The notes under the pieces are model-generated. The model searched no databases. It saw nothing but the letters and a program-made list of their open reading frames with translations, and was not told where the DNA came from. Position numbers and translations under genes: made by a program. This document shows, piece after piece, positions 33,371-33,443 of a DNA stretch of 33,443 nt; position 1 is the first letter of the stretch, and each line of letters starts with the position of its first letter. The DNA is from CAZSLO01 sp964608025 (GTDB taxonomy: Bacteria; Chloroflexota; Dehalococcoidia; Lucifugimonadales; CAJWER01), in NCBI GenBank assembly GCA_964608025.1, contig CAZSLO010000020.1, forward strand, positions 1 through 33,443, read 5' to 3'.

Positions 33371-33443
33371 AGAAAACAGTACGAGTAGCTCCCTGCCATA
33401 GATATCGTTAATGGCACCTTATTGGATGTCCTGGTTGTCGAGC

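Noticed and set aside
1..33443. CRISPR array, rRNA genes or complete insertion sequence
   Set aside because: No regularly spaced repeats, rRNA sequence or transposase with terminal repeats was found.

Overview
The window reads as a dense bacterial chromosome segment of moderate to low GC, with short intergenic gaps and runs of genes on both strands. Gene content suggests a Chloroflexota bacterium of the SAR202 / Dehalococcoidia type. It carries several stand-alone Gfo/Idh/MocA oxidoreductases, a PhyH-type dioxygenase, a CehA/McbA-type PHP hydrolase and a DUF1800 protein, next to ordinary housekeeping genes. This assignment is inference from gene content; no rRNA or other taxonomic marker is present.

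Region 1 (1-7.7 kb, + strand) is housekeeping: radA, larC (nickel-pincer cofactor), an IscS/NifS-type cysteine desulfurase, a thioredoxin, a selenocysteine tRNA (anticodon UCA, long variable arm), a six-helix membrane protein closed by a strong intrinsic terminator, and an ABC-F ATPase. No selA, selB, selD or evident selenoprotein gene accompanies the tRNA-Sec.

Region 2 (7.8-11.5 kb) is accessory: an ABM-fold protein, a one-helix protein, a small zinc-ribbon protein, a PmtA/KsgA-like methyltransferase, the C-terminal stump of a tyrosine recombinase, and a zinc-ribbon acyltransferase-3 membrane protein. The start signals of the acyltransferase lie over the recombinase stump.

Region 3 (11.6-21.6 kb): a Gal80-like Gfo/Idh protein lacking the usual catalytic Lys; a PIG-L deacetylase with HPKD in place of HPDD; an overlapping DUF2339/DUF3999 envelope pair; a Gfo/Idh enzyme with a C-terminal zinc ribbon; and a membrane-anchored alpha/beta hydrolase with a Cys nucleophile followed by an MFS exporter. 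An 18-bp perfect palindrome and a 19-bp perfect hairpin precede the hydrolase.

Region 4 (21.7-33.4 kb): a minus-strand set (PHP metallohydrolase, PhyH dioxygenase with H-x-G in place of H-x-D, and a protein with a transglutaminase-like Cys-His-Asp triad) stands divergent to a plus-strand run (threonine synthase, aldo/keto reductase, Gfo/Idh oxidoreductase, orphan DppB-type permease). A six-repeat NHL propeller and a DUF1800 protein, apparently split by an in-frame TAA, close the window on the minus strand. The enzymes of regions 3 and 4 look like scavenging and catabolic modules. The PHP-PhyH-transglutaminase-like set and the regulated hydrolase-exporter pair are the best candidates for something undescribed.
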